A program made the translations under genes and the position numbers. DNA of 64,000 nt from NCBI RefSeq assembly GCF_020886775.1, contig NZ_AP024525.1:2728001-2792000 (forward strand). Reading direction: 5' to 3'. This document shows, one piece after another, positions 10,809 through 18,828 of the stretch. Source of the DNA: Sinomonas cyclohexanicum. GTDB lineage: Bacteria; Actinomycetota; Actinomycetes; Actinomycetales; Micrococcaceae. The first letter of the stretch is position 1; every line of letters starts with the position of its first letter. Under the pieces are notes generated by a model. That model ran no database searches. It was not told where the DNA came from and saw only the letters and a program-made list of their open reading frames with translations.

Positions 10809-11794
10809 TCAGAGGTGGACGACGGCTCCGGTCGCCGCGGACTCGAGGAACGCCTCGGCCACGCGGAGGGTCGCGAGACCCTGTTCCATCGTCACGAGGC
10901 TCGTCTCCTTCCCGAGGATGGCGTCACGGAACGCCTCATGCTCGACCTTGAGCGGTTCCCGCTTGTTCAGCGCGAACCGCGTCGAGGAGCCCTCGGAGAC
11001 TCCCCGGAACTCCGCCATCGAGTCCCACTCCGTCTCGAACGTGCCGTTCTCGACGAACGTGAGATCGGCCGAGATGGTGTCCGCGATGAACGAGCCGCGC
11101 TCGCCCAGGACCACAGTGGTGCGCTCCTTGAGCGGTGACAGCCAGTTCACGATGTGGTTGGTGCCGATGCCGCCCTCGAGCTGTCCGATCGCCGAGACCA
11201 TGTCCTCATGCTCGCGCCCGGACCGGTGGGTCGTGTTGGCGGCGACGTTGACGAACGGGCTCTGCGCGAGCCACGCCGTCAGGTCGATGTCGTGCGTCGC
11301 GAGGTCCTTGACGACCCCGACGTTGCGATCCGCGCAGGGAACGGACCCTGACGGCGAGTCGAGATCTGGTAGACGTCGCCGAGGTCGCCGTTCTCGAGGC
11401 GGGCCCGCATGCTCTGGAGCGCGGGGTTGAAGCGCTCGATGTGCCCGACGGCGCCGACGAGCCCGCGGGACTCGAAGGCGTGTGCGATCCTCTGGCCGGC
11501 GGCCGCGTCGTTCGCGATGGGCTTCTCGACGAGGGTATGGATGCCCGCGTCGGCGAGCTTGAGGGCCACCTCCTCGTGCAGGATCGTCGGCACGGCCGCG
11601 ACGGCCATGTCGACGCCGGCGGCGATGAGATCCTCGACGGAGGACAGGAGCGGCAGCGATCCGGCGGCCCCGTGCGGGTCACCGTACGCGTCCGCCACGG
11701 CGACGAGGTCGACGCCGTCGAGCTCGCGGAGCACACGTGCGTGGTGGCGGCCCATCATGCCGAGGCCGATGAGCCCCGCGCGCAGGTTCGCCAT
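10809..11794 (-). pseudogene. Gfo/Idh/MocA-family oxidoreductase (WlbA/WbpB-like), single-base frameshift
   Basis: The N-terminal half (from ATG 11794, MANLRAGLIGLGMMGRHHAR, with VEKPIAND) and the C-terminal half (ending at 10809, with VGVVKDLATHDIDLTAW) lie in different frames and join at about 11321-11330. Restoring one base there gives one 328-residue protein of normal family length with Rossmann GLGMMG, the EKP motif and the catalytic HDIDL region. The enzyme would oxidise the 3-hydroxyl of a UDP-sugar before transamination. It is last in an operon with the aminotransferase and acetyltransferase, and its start overlaps the aminotransferase stop by one base. A sequence error is more likely than real inactivation, since both halves are well kept. 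Confidence 0.85.
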
Positions 11795-12882
11795 CAGGCA
11801 CCGGCCTTCGTGACCGCGGCGACGGCCTCGACGATCCGCTCGAGATCGTCCTGCGTCAGCGACGGGTGGACGGGCAGGGACACGACCTCGGCGGCGGCCT
11901 GCTCGGTCACCGGCAGGTCGTCGTCCGTGCGGAACGGTGCGAGGCGGTGGTTGGGGATCGGGTAGTAGACGCCGGAGCCGACGTTGTGCTCTTCCTTGAG
12001 GGCCTTGACGAACCCGTCCCGGTCGTCGGCCACGCGCACCGTGTACTGGTGGTAGACGTGCTCGTAGCCATCGGCGACCTTCGGCGTCACGACGCCGGTC
12101 AGGTTGGCGTCGAGGAACGCAGCGTTGGAGCGGCGCTGCTCGGTCCAGCCGAGGACCTTGGTCAGCTGGACGCGGCCGATCGCGGCATGGATGTTCGTCA
12201 TGCGGGTGTTGAAGCCGACGAGTTCGTTCTCGTACTGGCGCTCCATGCCCTGGTTGCGCAGGAGCCGCAGGCGGTGCTCGACGCCGGCATCTCCGGTCGA
12301 GACCATGCCGCCCTCGCCCGAGGTCATGTTCTTCGTCGGGTACAGGCTGAACATCGCGAACGTGCCGAAGGTCCCGACGAACCGGCCGTGGGCGCGGGCC
12401 CCGTGGGCCTGCGCGGCGTCCTCGAACAGCATCAGGCCGTACTTGGACGCAAGGGCCTCGAAGGCCTCGACGTTGTACGGGTGGCCGTACAGGTGCACCG
12501 GCATGATGGCCTTCGTGCGGTCCGTGATGCGGGACTCGACGGACGCCGGGTCGAGGCAGAAGTGGTCCAGCTCGATGTCGGCGAAGACGGGGGTGGCGCC
12601 CGTGAGGGCCACCGAGTTCGCGGTCGCGGCGAACGTGAAGGAGGGCACGATGACCTCGTCGCCCGGGCCGATGCCGGCCGCGAGGAGCCCGAGGTGGAGT
12701 CCGGACGTGCCGGAGTTGACGGCAACGCTCGCGCGGCCGTCAAGGAGGACCGTGGAGAACTCCTTCTCGAATTCCGCCACCTCGGTGCCCTGGGCGAGCC
12801 CCGACGCGAGGACCCGGTCCACGGCGGCCCGCTCCTCGGAACCGATGATCGGCTTGGCGGGTGGGATGAAGTCCTTGCTCAT
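11794..12882 (-). CDS. DegT/DnrJ/EryC1/StrS-family sugar aminotransferase (WlbC/WbpE-like)
   Basis: 362 residues. It starts FIPPAKPIIGSEE, and the PLP-binding lysine is in YPTKNMTSGEGGMV; VNSGTSGLHLGL and FEDAAQAHGA are further family motifs. It transfers an amino group from glutamate to a keto-sugar nucleotide, here probably at C3. Translation is coupled at both ends: a 4-base overlap with the acetyltransferase gene and a 1-base overlap with the oxidoreductase gene. The set of three matches the WbpB/E/D route to 2,3-diacetamido sugars (bacterial polysaccharide precursors), but the exact sugar is inferred, not shown. Confidence 0.9.
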   Translation of the reverse strand: MSKDFIPPAKPIIGSEERAAVDRVLASGLAQGTEVAEFEKEFSTVLLDGRASVAVNSGTSGLHLGLLAAGIGPGDEVIVPSFTFAATANSVALTGATPVFADIELDHFCLDPASVESRITDRTKAIMPVHLYGHPYNVEAFEALASKYGLMLFEDAAQAHGARAHGRFVGTFGTFAMFSLYPTKNMTSGEGGMVSTGDAGVEHRLRLLRNQGMERQYENELVGFNTRMTNIHAAIGRVQLTKVLGWTEQRRSNAAFLDANLTGVVTPKVADGYEHVYHQYTVRVADDRDGFVKALKEEHNVGSGVYYPIPNHRLAPFRTDDDLPVTEQAAAEVVSLPVHPSLTQDDLERIVEAVAAVTKAGA

Positions 12883-13469
12883 GCGTCTACCTCTCGCAGC
12901 GTCTGGTCCTCTTCGATGTACTTCTCACCGGTGCGCGGGCAGACCCAGTGGTCGCCGTCGCGGGTGAGGGGCTCACCAGCCTTCCCGACCCACGCGATGC
13001 GGCGGGCGGGCACGCCCGCAACGAGGGCGAAGTCCGGGACGTCCTTGGTCACGACGGCGCCCGCCGCGACGGTGGCCCAGCGGCCGATCGTGACGGGGGC
13101 GATGCACACCGCACGGGCACCGATGGAGGCGCCGTCGTGGATCGTCACACCGACAGGCTCCCAGTCGTGGGCGCTCTTGAGCGTGCCGTCCGGGTTCACG
13201 GAGCGCGGGTACGTGTCGTTCGTGAGCACGACAGCAGGGCCGATGAAGACGCCATTGCCGAGGACCGCCGGCTCGTAGACGAGCGCGTAGTTCTGGATCT
13301 TGACGTTGTCGCCCATCGTGACGCCCGTGCCGACGTACGCTCCGCGACCCACGATGCAGTTCTCACCCATCACGGCGTTCTCGCGGACCTGGGCGAGGTG
13401 CCAGATCTTCGTCCCCTCGCCGATCCGGGCAGCGTCGGAGACATCGGCCCCCGGGGCTACTGTGACCAT
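12879..13469 (-). CDS. Left-handed beta-helix sugar N-acetyltransferase (WlbB/WbpD-like)
   Basis: 196 residues with successive hexapeptide repeats (for example IGEGTKIWHLAQVRENA, VGTGVTMGDNVKIQNY, IGARAVCIAPVTIGRWATV). The IWH.A.VRENA.(M/I)GENC motif and VFIGPAVVLTND match the WlbB/WbpD subgroup, which acetylates the 3-amino group of a UDP-2-acetamido-3-amino sugar. The start at 13469 has AAAGGA eight bases upstream. It is the first gene of the three-gene operon, with a TATACT box about 45 bases upstream and divergent from the EssC-like gene. The C-terminus has CPRTGEKY, a short tail seen in related proteins. Confidence 0.88.
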   Translation of the reverse strand: MVTVAPGADVSDAARIGEGTKIWHLAQVRENAVMGENCIVGRGAYVGTGVTMGDNVKIQNYALVYEPAVLGNGVFIGPAVVLTNDTYPRSVNPDGTLKSAHDWEPVGVTIHDGASIGARAVCIAPVTIGRWATVAAGAVVTKDVPDFALVAGVPARRIAWVGKAGEPLTRDGDHWVCPRTGEKYIEEDQTLREVDA

Positions 13470-13514
13470 GACTGATGTCCTTTCAAGCGTGCTCCAAGGG
13501 TGTGGCCAGGGTTC

Positions 13515-13520
13515 AGTATA
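13515..13520 (-). promoter_or_regulatory. Possible -10 box for the 3-acetamido sugar operon
   Basis: TATACT on the minus strand, 45 bases upstream of the acetyltransferase ATG, in the 212-base divergent gap to the FHA-FtsK gene. No good -35 is visible at 16-18 bases, so this is tentative. Nothing else clear is seen in 13470-13681. Confidence 0.4.
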
Positions 13521-13681
13521 TGCGCCCGTCCGGACCGCCCCCTGCGCGCCTGCCCGCCCCGCGGCACGCCGCGGCAGCGGTTATCCACAGGCTGCCGGCC
13601 ATGATCCCCGCCCAGGCCCGTGCGGCCATAGCCTTGGTCCATCGGCTGCCGCATCCGATGCTCGGCGGCGGAAGGGGGGCC

Positions 13682-16600
13682 ATGGAACTGCACTGCACGC
13701 TCATCTCGCTCCGGCCCGGGCACGTGACCCGACACGCGGCACAGGCGCGCCGCGAAGTCGTCGTGGACGCCCCCGAGGGCACGCCCGGCTCCCGGATCGC
13801 CGAGGTGCTGGCCCGGGATCTGGGGGCCCAGTCGTGCACCCTCGAGGGCGTCCCCCTGGACCGCCTGAAGGCCGGCGAGGCTCCTCTGGTCAGTGGTTGC
13901 GTCCTCATCGCGGACGGACACGTGCGGGGGCCCCGTGAGACGCCTCCGCTCGTCCTCGTGGTCCGTACCGGGCCCGTCTCCGGCACAGTCGTCCCGTTGG
14001 GGCGCGGCACCACACGACTCGGCCGGTCCCCGGGAGGCCCGGGCCACCGCTGCCCGCTCCCCGACCCGGATCTGTCCCGCGAGCACGCCGAGATCGAGGT
14101 GACGGACGCCGGCGTCGTCCTCCGCGATCTCGGCAGCGCCAACGGCGTCTGGCTCGGGAGGCGGAAGGTCGAGCGCGCCGGAGTCTCCACCGGCCAGGCG
14201 TTCCGCCTCGGATCGAGCACGTGCACGCTCGAGTTCGCCGCCGACGGCCCGCTGCTCGATCCCGCCGCTGGCAGCGGGCCGGCGCCCCCCGTGCGGGTGG
14301 CCCGGCACGCGCCGCCGTCCCGCAAGGCGGCCACGGTCACCATGGTGGTCCTGCCGCTCCTCGTCGGGGTGGGCATGGCCGTGCTCACGGGGATGTGGGT
14401 GTTCCTCGCCTTCACCGCCGTCTCGGTGGTCTCGCCGCTCATCCCGCTGGCCGAGGGGCGGTCTGCGCGCCGCGACTTCGCCCGCAGGCTGGCTGCAGCG
14501 GCCGACGACGACGCGGCGCGCCGCCGCCGCACCGCACCGGATGCGGGGCTGCTTGCCCGGGCCGTCGGCGTGGCGCCCGCGCCTACGCCGGGACTGGCTG
14601 AGGCGACCCCTCCGGCCACGGCGCAGGACACCACCGCGGGGCTCCACCTCCGTCTGGGAACCGCGAGCGTGCCCGCCAGCATCGTGGTGGAGCCGGCGGC
14701 GCCCCAGGGAGACGTGCTTCCGGTCCTGGCGGATGCTCCGTTCACGGTAGCCCTTCCGGCCCGACTGGCCGTGGAGGCGGGCACCGCGGAGGCCGAGGGG
14801 CTCCTGCGCTCGCTCCTGCTCCAGCTCTCCCTCGTCCCGGCGGCGGCGGGCATCCGCCTGCTCGTCCTGGGCGGCGACGATGAGACGAGGCTCGCGGCCC
14901 GGTACCTGCCGCGGGTCCGGGTCCTCCCGCGCGGCACCACCCGAGGGTCCCTCGACAGCGCGGGCCGCGGGGCCGCCGTCGCGGTCGTGGCCTTCCACGG
15001 GGCGGGGGCCGACCTGGTGGAGGCCGCGGCCGAGCTCGGCTGGCCCGTGGTGGGCCCGGCGTCGGCCATAGGCCCGAATCCCGAAGCGGTGGTCCGGCTC
15101 AACGGCGGCCGCGCACAGTTCTGCTCGGCCGGGGCCACGTCCGCGTTCGCCCCTGACCTCGTGCCCGCCCCGGCCTTCGAGGCCGCGGCACGACGGGCCG
15201 CGGGGCGCGCGGCCGCCGGCGACGAGGCCGGTGTCCCCGAACGGTGCGGCCTCGACGAGCTCGTGGCAACCGATCCCGACGGCATCGCGGTGGCCTGGGA
15301 GCGGACGGCCCACACGGCCGGGGTCCTCCTCCCGCTGGGGCGCACGGACGGGGGCACGGCGTCGCTCGACCTCGTCTCGGAGGGCCCGCACGTGCTCGTC
15401 GCGGGAACCACAGGCTCTGGCAAGTCGGAGCTGCTGCGGAGCCTGATCGCGGGCGCGGCCGCACTGCACGCACCCAGCCGGGTGACGTTCCTGTTCGTGG
15501 ACTTCAAGGGCGGCTCAGGTCTCGAGCCCCTCGCCGGCCTGCCGCACTGTGTGGGATTGGTCACAGACCTCGCCGAAGGCGGCATGGACCGCACTCTCGC
15601 GTCGCTCCGGGCGGAGCTCAAGCGGCGCGAACGGGTGCTGGCGGACGCGCGGGCCGCAGACCTCGGCGACTACCACCGCCGCGGCGGTGGTGGCGACCTG
15701 CCGCGCCTGATCGTGGTCGTGGACGAGTTCAGGATGCTCGTCGAGGAGGCCGCAGGGGCCCTCTCCGAGCTCATGCGCGTCGCCACCGTGGGCCGTTCGC
15801 TCGGCATGCACCTCATCATGGCCACCCAGCGTCCGCAGGGGGCGATCTCCGCCGACATCCGGGCGAACGTGACCACCAACATCGGCCTGCGGACGCAGCA
15901 CGACTCCGAGTCCCGCGACGTGCTGGGGAGCCCCGTCGCCGCATGGATCCCGGTAGGACTCCCCGGCAGGGCCTACCTCTCGGTAGGCGGCGGGACGCCC
16001 GTCGAGTTCCAGTCCGCCTCGCTGGGCGTCGCAGCCGCTCGGGGCAAGCGCGAGGACGTGCGGGTGGCCGACGCCCTGGCGTGGCTCGAAGACGGCGCCG
16101 ACGGCCGGGAGGGGATTGCCCAGCACACGCCCGCAGAGGCCGCCGCGCCGCTCGTGGCCGCAGCCGTCCGGGCGTGGGACGGCCTGGGCGGGGGACCTGT
16201 CCGCACGCCGCTCGCGGTGCCGCTCCCCGACCGCCTGCCGTGGCACGAGCAGGGCTCGCCCGACGGTGGCGGTGGGCAGAGTCAGGGGATCGACCGGGCA
16301 GAGGTGAGGCTCGGCGTCGTCGACCTCCCGCACGAGCAGCGGACGACGGTCCTGGGATGGGCACCCGCGCGTGATGGGCATCTGGCGCTCGTCGGGCCAT
16401 CGGCGTCGGGCGTGTCCGGGACGCTGGCTGCGGCGGCAGCGCAGCTCGCGGTGGATGGTCCGTGCCGCCACCTGTACATCCTCGACGGGGACGGGTCCCT
16501 CGCGTTCCTCCGCGACCACCCACGAGTGGGCTCATCGGTGGGCATCGGCGAGCCGAGGCGGGCCGCCCGCGTCCTGGCCAGGCTCAGCGAGGAATGCTCG

Positions 16601-17782
16601 GACCGGCTGGCCCGCGGGGACGGCGCGAGCCTGACACCGCTCGTGCTCGTCGTCTCGGCCTGGGGCGCGTGGGTGTCCGCCTTCAGGTCGGGCACCCTCG
16701 CCTGGGCCGAGGAGGCCTTGGGCGGACTCGTGCGGGACGGCGCATCTGCGGGCCTGGCGGTCATCGCGGCGGGCCATCGCGAGCTTGCGTCGTCGCGGGC
16801 CTTCTCAGGCATGCCGGCACGGGTCTTCTTCCCTCTCGGCACGACCGAGGAGGCGCGCATGTCGTGGCCGCGGCTGCCCGCTATGCCCGCGCTGGCCGGT
16901 CGTGCCGCGGCGGCAGGGACTCTCGCTGCGGGCGGGGCCTTCGCCATGCAGTGCTACGAGTACCCGGGCCGGGAGGCCGGGGTACAGAGCGGCGGCGCAC
17001 CCATGACGCGCCGACGGCGGCGGGCCATGGCCGAGCCTGCCCCGTTCCGGATCGATCCGCTCCCCCGCCTCGCGCCCGCCGACCGCATAGCGGCGTTGAC
17101 GGACGCGGAGGCGGGCGAGTGCGTGCCGGACGGGCGAAGCGGCGAGCTGGTCATCGGCCTCGCGGGCGACGAGGTGCGCCCCCTCTCCCTCCGGCTCGCC
17201 CCCGGCGAGGCACTCCTCGTACTCGGCGGCGCCACATCGGGCAAGACGACGTTCATCGAGGCAGTGCCCGCCATGAACCCTCGGCACGAGTTCCTCGCGC
17301 CGCGACGCGAGGACCGCGCACGCGCGTGGCAGTCCCTCCTCGACCGCCTCGCGCGCACCGGCCCCTCCGTGGACGGCGCGCCGGTCGTGCTCGTGGACGA
17401 CGCGCACAGGCTCGACCCCGACCAGGACCATGTGCTGGCACGGCTGCTCGACGCGGGCGCCTCGATCGTGGCGACCGCGCAGCACAGCGCGAACCTGGCT
17501 GCGCGGTGCCAGCTTGCCGTGAGGGCCCGCTACGGCGGGACCGGCATCGTGCTGCAGCCCCGCTCACCGAACGACGGCGACTTCTTCGGTGTGCGCATCG
17601 ACGTGCCGGCGAGCGTCCCTTCCGGGCGGGCCGTTGCCCTCGTGTCGGGCCGCCAGATCGAAACGCAGCTTGGCGTCGTCCGCGGTGCCGTCAGCCCTGC
17701 GGATCCTGGGGATGCGCCGCCTCTGGTCCTCCCGGTTCTCCCGGGCCCTGCTGGGGGTGGCGCCGTGCGGTCCCCTGGGTGA
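13682..17782 (+). CDS. FHA-domain FtsK/SpoIIIE-type ATPase, EssC/EccC-like
   Basis: 1366 residues from the ATG at 13682, preceded by GGAAGGGGGG. Order: N-terminal ubiquitin-like region, FHA domain at about 97-190 (LGRSPGG, LSREHAEIEV, LRDLGSANGVWL), two membrane segments at about 215-260 (VTMVVLPLLVGVGMAVLTGM), FtsK/SpoIIIE domain 1 with Walker A AGTTGSGKSELL near 575 and Walker B LIVVVDEFRMLV near 680, a degenerate second domain (VGPSASGVSGTL near 905), and a third with GGATSGKTTF near 1180. This is the layout of type VII secretion motor ATPases. No WXG100 substrate, EccB/D/E or mycosin gene lies beside it, so its secretion role is inferred only. Its last 92 bases overlap a convergent gene. 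Confidence 0.88.
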   Translation: MELHCTLISLRPGHVTRHAAQARREVVVDAPEGTPGSRIAEVLARDLGAQSCTLEGVPLDRLKAGEAPLVSGCVLIADGHVRGPRETPPLVLVVRTGPVSGTVVPLGRGTTRLGRSPGGPGHRCPLPDPDLSREHAEIEVTDAGVVLRDLGSANGVWLGRRKVERAGVSTGQAFRLGSSTCTLEFAADGPLLDPAAGSGPAPPVRVARHAPPSRKAATVTMVVLPLLVGVGMAVLTGMWVFLAFTAVSVVSPLIPLAEGRSARRDFARRLAAAADDDAARRRRTAPDAGLLARAVGVAPAPTPGLAEATPPATAQDTTAGLHLRLGTASVPASIVVEPAAPQGDVLPVLADAPFTVALPARLAVEAGTAEAEGLLRSLLLQLSLVPAAAGIRLLVLGGDDETRLAARYLPRVRVLPRGTTRGSLDSAGRGAAVAVVAFHGAGADLVEAAAELGWPVVGPASAIGPNPEAVVRLNGGRAQFCSAGATSAFAPDLVPAPAFEAAARRAAGRAAAGDEAGVPERCGLDELVATDPDGIAVAWERTAHTAGVLLPLGRTDGGTASLDLVSEGPHVLVAGTTGSGKSELLRSLIAGAAALHAPSRVTFLFVDFKGGSGLEPLAGLPHCVGLVTDLAEGGMDRTLASLRAELKRRERVLADARAADLGDYHRRGGGGDLPRLIVVVDEFRMLVEEAAGALSELMRVATVGRSLGMHLIMATQRPQGAISADIRANVTTNIGLRTQHDSESRDVLGSPVAAWIPVGLPGRAYLSVGGGTPVEFQSASLGVAAARGKREDVRVADALAWLEDGADGREGIAQHTPAEAAAPLVAAAVRAWDGLGGGPVRTPLAVPLPDRLPWHEQGSPDGGGGQSQGIDRAEVRLGVVDLPHEQRTTVLGWAPARDGHLALVGPSASGVSGTLAAAAAQLAVDGPCRHLYILDGDGSLAFLRDHPRVGSSVGIGEPRRAARVLARLSEECSDRLARGDGASLTPLVLVVSAWGAWVSAFRSGTLAWAEEALGGLVRDGASAGLAVIAAGHRELASSRAFSGMPARVFFPLGTTEEARMSWPRLPAMPALAGRAAAAGTLAAGGAFAMQCYEYPGREAGVQSGGAPMTRRRRRAMAEPAPFRIDPLPRLAPADRIAALTDAEAGECVPDGRSGELVIGLAGDEVRPLSLRLAPGEALLVLGGATSGKTTFIEAVPAMNPRHEFLAPRREDRARAWQSLLDRLARTGPSVDGAPVVLVDDAHRLDPDQDHVLARLLDAGASIVATAQHSANLAARCQLAVRARYGGTGIVLQPRSPNDGDFFGVRIDVPASVPSGRAVALVSGRQIETQLGVVRGAVSPADPGDAPPLVLPVLPGPAGGGAVRSPG

Positions 17783-18179
17783 CGGCGAGGACCCGCCGTT
17801 CGAAGAGGAGGAAGAGCGCGGCCACGGCAGGGACCAGTACGGCCAGGCCGAAGGAGACGACGCCGCTCGTGAGCGTGGGCACGCCGATGGTGAGTGCGAA
17901 GAGCTGCGCGACGAGGACGGCCGAGCGGGGCCAACGCCGCCCACGCCAGAGGAAGACCGCGGCCGAGGCGAGCCACGCGGCGAATGCCGCGAGGAGCACG
18001 AGGGTGAAGGCAGCACCACCCGGCGAGGTTGCCGCATCTCCCGCCGCGAGCGCGAGTGCGTAGAACACTGCGAATCCGGCGAGCACGGCGGCTTCGAGCA
18101 GCACAATGGCGACGAGGACAATGAGCGTCCACGGACGCGGTACCGGCACTGCGGCCGAGCTCTGATCTGCTGAGGGCAC
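17691..18179 (-). CDS. Four-pass membrane protein of unknown function
   Basis: About 162 residues from GTG 18179, though a nearby GTG (about 18146) is also possible since no strong ribosome site is seen. Four hydrophobic segments are clear: LIVLVAIVLLEAAVLAGFAV, AAFTLVLLAAFAAWLASAAV, AVLVAQLFALTIGVPTL and VVSFGLAVLVPAVAALFLL, followed by a polar, Pro/Gly-rich tail. I do not recognise the family for certain. The 3' end overlaps the convergent FHA-FtsK gene by 92 bases, so the two messages are antisense there. Confidence 0.72.
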   Translation of the reverse strand: MPSADQSSAAVPVPRPWTLIVLVAIVLLEAAVLAGFAVFYALALAAGDAATSPGGAAFTLVLLAAFAAWLASAAVFLWRGRRWPRSAVLVAQLFALTIGVPTLTSGVVSFGLAVLVPAVAALFLLFERRVLAVTQGTARRHPQQGPGEPGGPEAAHPQDPQG

Positions 18180-18380
18180 ACCCGCACGATACCGCCAGCC
18201 GCTCGACGCGGCCTGTCCGGCCGAGCCCGGGGCACCCCGCAGCGCGGGGGCGTGACGCGGCAGAACCGGGCCGATCGGCCCTCGCGGGTGTGACGCATCC
18301 CTCCCGTTTAGGACGGGAATCCCCCTCCGGACCCCTTGTTTACACCCAGTTAACGTGACAACCTTAATGAAGTTGACCGC

Positions 18381-18406
18381 GGGGCCCAGAAAGGCCCCTT
18401 TGCTTT
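18381..18406 (+). terminator. Terminator-like hairpin in the whiB1 leader
   Basis: GGGGCC (18381-18386), loop CAGAAA, GGCCCC (18393-18398), then TTTGCTTT. The short GC stem plus T-rich tail resembles an intrinsic terminator. It lies 63 bases before the whiB1 ATG, so it could attenuate readthrough or upstream transcription. Confidence 0.5.
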
Positions 18407-18416
18407 GGATGCACTC

Positions 18417-18430
18417 GTGAATGTTTTCAC
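18417..18430 (+). promoter_or_regulatory. CRP-type binding site upstream of whiB1
   Basis: GTGA-ATGTTT-TCAC, an exact match to the CRP half-site pattern GTGA-N6-TCAC, centred 45 bases before the whiB1 start. In M. tuberculosis the whiB1 promoter is controlled by the CRP protein Rv3676. The transcription start is not known here, so activator or repressor position cannot be judged. Confidence 0.6.
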
Positions 18431-18468
18431 AAGCGAGCGTCCCCTCAGAACGGAGTTGCTCTACCACC

Positions 18469-18717
18469 ATGGATTGGCGTGACCGCGCGGCCTGCCTCGA
18501 CAAGGATCCCGAACTCTTCTTCCCCGTGGGGAACACCGGGCCGGCCCTCCTGCAGATCGAAGAGGCGAAGAGCGTCTGCCGTCGCTGCCCCGTCGTGGAC
18601 ACGTGCCTCCAGTGGGCCCTCGAGAGCGGGCAGGACGCCGGCGTCTGGGGCGGCATGAGCGAGGACGAGCGACGCGCCCTCAAGCGCCGCGCCGCGCGCG
18701 CCCGCCGCGCCTCCTGA
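18469..18717 (+). CDS. whiB1: WhiB1-type iron-sulfur transcriptional regulator
   Basis: 82 residues from ATG 18469 (MDWRDRAACLDKDPELFF). Cysteines at 9, 37, 40 and 46 fit the C-Xn-C-X2-C-X5-C [4Fe-4S] ligand set; GVWGGMSEDERRALKRR is the WhiB turn and basic C-terminal helix. Spacing and length match M. tuberculosis WhiB1 (84 residues), an essential NO-sensitive protein that binds the primary sigma factor. An ATG at 18421 is in frame but would add residues absent from the family and fall inside the CRP-type site. The gene is convergent with pdtaS, as in M. tuberculosis (Rv3219/Rv3220c). Confidence 0.93.
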   Translation: MDWRDRAACLDKDPELFFPVGNTGPALLQIEEAKSVCRRCPVVDTCLQWALESGQDAGVWGGMSEDERRALKRRAARARRAS

Positions 18718-18744
18718 CACCCGGGCAGACCAGCCCGGGAAACC

Positions 18745-18791
18745 AAATGCCTCCGGCCCCGTCAGCGTCGCTGACGGGGCCGGAGGCGTTT
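18745..18791. terminator. Bidirectional terminator between whiB1 and pdtaS
   Basis: Nineteen-base perfect arms (18749-18767 and 18769-18787), with AAA before and TTT after that also pair. This symmetric A-tract/stem/T-tract fits intrinsic termination in both directions between the convergent genes. Confidence 0.85.
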
Positions 18792-18828
18792 CACGGAGCG
18801 CCCGCGCCCTCCCGGTCCATCCGGCCGG

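Noticed and set aside
11315-11335. Programmed ribosomal frameshift in the WlbA-like gene
   Set aside because: No slippery heptamer or downstream stimulatory structure is evident, and three other genes in the window show similar unprogrammed breaks.
13475-13681. Upstream extension of the FHA-FtsK protein to an ATG at 13475
   Set aside because: The added 69 residues are Arg/Pro-rich and not family-like, whereas ATG 13682 follows a strong ribosome site.
18421-18468. Earlier whiB1 start at ATG 18421
   Set aside because: It adds 16 residues not found in WhiB1 proteins and falls inside the CRP-type site.
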